DNA from: Monoplex corrugatus
Taxonomy: Eukaryota > Mollusca > Gastropoda > Littorinimorpha > Ranellidae
DNA length: 64,000 nucleotides
Assembly: GCA_030674185.1 (NCBI GenBank)
Contig: JAPXFY010000016.1
Location: 40,629,966 to 40,693,965, forward strand
Direction of reading: 5' to 3'
In this document: positions 63,082-64,000 of the stretch, in pieces
Position numbering within the stretch: position 1 is the stretch's first letter
Layout: each line of letters begins with the position of its first letter
Program-made: the position numbers and the translations under genes
The notes under the pieces: model-generated
Databases searched by the model: none
What the model was told of the DNA's origin: nothing
Seen by the model: the letters and a program-made list of their open reading frames with translations, nothing else

Positions 63082-64000
63082 ATGGATCCTGCTCTGCCGC
63101 TGATGATGCTCAAGGTGCAGCATGAACTCGTCTACTTTCAGCAACGACTCGCTGCAATGGACCTGAGGATGCGCAGGAGATCACTCTGGGTCAGAAACTA
63201 CCTCACCGAGGAAAGGAGGAGGGAGACTGGCCACTACTACACCCTGCTGGATGTCACCATGAGAGACATTGACCACGCCATGTTCAGGAACTACACAAGG
63301 CTGACATTGCCTGTCTTCCTGGAAGTCCTGGACAGCATTCGGCCACGAATCACCAGGCAGGATACCAACATGAGGATGGCCATTGAGCCTGGGCTGAAGC
63401 TTGCGGTCACCTTGAGGTATCTGGCCACTGGAGACAGCTACCACTCCTTGTCGTACGCTTTTCGTGTTGGGGTTGCCACCATCTCCCGCTTCCTGGTTGA
63501 GGTGTGCCAGGCCATCACAGAGGCCTACAACCTGGAAGCCTTCCCTGATGACTGGACAGAGAACTTTTGGAAAGGCATTGCTGACAAGTTCAACACCCGC
63601 TGGAACATGCCCCACACCATGGGTGCTTTGGATGGGAAACATGTGGCCATCAAGAAGCCCCCAAACACAGGCAGTATGTACCACAACTACAAGGGCTTCT
63701 TCTCCATCCCTATGCTGGCGCTCGTGGACGCAGACTACAGGTTCCTGTGGGTTGAGCTTGGTGGAGTAGGACACATGTCCGACGCCCAAATCTTCCTGCA
63801 GAGTGACCTAAGTAAGGATTTGGAGGACGGTTCCATCAACAGGCCAGTTCCATGTCCGCTCACAGATGATCCTGAGGATACCACCCCTGTTCCCTACTTC
63901 ATCGTGAGTGATGATGCCTTTGCTCTGAAGGACTACTGCATGAAGCCCTACTCCAGGAACAGCATGCAAAGCTCTGAGCTCATCTTCAACTACAGGCTGT
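63082..64000 (+). CDS. PIF/Harbinger transposase (DDE nuclease), partial, intact so far
   Basis: This frame encodes the DDE_Tnp_4-type nuclease that cuts and joins transposon ends in the nucleus. It starts at an ATG in CACCATGG context and stays open for 306 codons to the window end. Visible features: an N-terminal region with RNYLTEERRRETGHYYTLL, a helical region LKLAVTLRYLATGDSYHSLS then AFRVGVATISRFLVEVCQAI, the first catalytic Asp in MGALDGKHVAIKKPPNTGS, YHNYKGFFSIPMLALVDADY (second Asp), GGVGHMSDAQIF, and FIVSDDAFALKDYCMKPYSR. This order is that of Harbinger transposases and of the domesticated HARBI1. The catalytic Glu and C-terminus lie beyond the window. There are no stops or frameshifts, so the element may be recent. 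Harbinger elements normally also carry a MYB-like gene; none is visible here. Confidence 0.9.
   Translation, partial: MDPALPLMMLKVQHELVYFQQRLAAMDLRMRRRSLWVRNYLTEERRRETGHYYTLLDVTMRDIDHAMFRNYTRLTLPVFLEVLDSIRPRITRQDTNMRMAIEPGLKLAVTLRYLATGDSYHSLSYAFRVGVATISRFLVEVCQAITEAYNLEAFPDDWTENFWKGIADKFNTRWNMPHTMGALDGKHVAIKKPPNTGSMYHNYKGFFSIPMLALVDADYRFLWVELGGVGHMSDAQIFLQSDLSKDLEDGSINRPVPCPLTDDPEDTTPVPYFIVSDDAFALKDYCMKPYSRNSMQSSELIFNYRL

Larger units (their letters stand above)
62690..64000 (+). mobile_element. PIF/Harbinger DNA transposon, 5' part
   Basis: Non-coding 5' sequence (62690-63081) followed by an open transposase frame running off the window. GTTTACAC (about 62690) is mirrored by GTGTAAAC (about 62781), and the hexamer GGCAAC or its complement GTTGCC occurs about eight times between 62700 and 62935. 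Exact terminal repeats and the 3-bp target duplication could not be fixed. The right half is outside the window. Confidence 0.8.

Noticed and set aside
63181..63789. Minus-strand frame of 202 codons opposite the Harbinger transposase
   Set aside because: Shadow of the GC-rich transposase coding strand; the plus frame has conserved DDE motifs.

Overview
This is an animal nuclear genome window, probably from a lophotrochozoan invertebrate such as a gastropod mollusc. The organism is inferred, not proven. The grounds are an invertebrate-type Slo2 channel gene with small exons and multi-kilobase introns, very heavy dinucleotide and minisatellite content, tRNA-derived SINEs, and several non-LTR retrotransposon families with microsatellite tails. 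There are no operons, ribosome binding sites or other prokaryotic features.

The one host gene I can support well is on the minus strand. It is the C-terminal cytoplasmic part of a sodium-activated potassium channel (Slo2/KCNT). I found 14 exons from about 61.7 kb down to the stop codon at 21.5 kb, about 2.05 kb of coding sequence. Every splice junction keeps frame except one: the exon at 42026-42135 is 2 nt short of the length its neighbours require. A second lesion is an in-frame TGA at 56627-56629. The transmembrane and pore exons lie beyond the right edge. The terminal exon is followed, between about 21.5 and 10 kb, by AT-rich sequence in which I see no gene.

The introns and flanks are full of repeats. 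Left flank (0-21 kb): a possible small secreted-protein exon, a 2.1-kb satellite of a 31-bp unit, a 5'-truncated LINE with a perfect 13-bp target-site duplication (7467-9437), a 2-kb higher-order 76-bp tandem array (13.1-15.2 kb) and a 167-bp MITE (20230-20396). Introns (21.8-61.5 kb): a decayed mariner with terminal inverted repeats and TA duplications (22857-24175), a CR1/L2-like LINE (about 28.7-30.1 kb), a second LINE type (30256-31345), a piggyBac-type element bounded by TTAA (31868-32920), a 424-bp GC-rich retroposon with a perfect 12-bp duplication (34703-35126), further LINE copies (45437-47246, 52655-54060 and fragments), at least three SINE or SINE-like families, and many minisatellites. 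At the right edge an uninterrupted PIF/Harbinger transposase reading frame (63082 to the end) with its own TATA box runs on the plus strand.

Three relationships deserve attention. Tandem arrays next to two channel exons contain copies of those exons' splice boundaries. The 31-bp satellite appears to have grown from the tail of an interspersed element present about a dozen times here. The channel gene, otherwise well conserved in splicing, carries a stop and a frameshift that must be either sequence errors or signs of decay.
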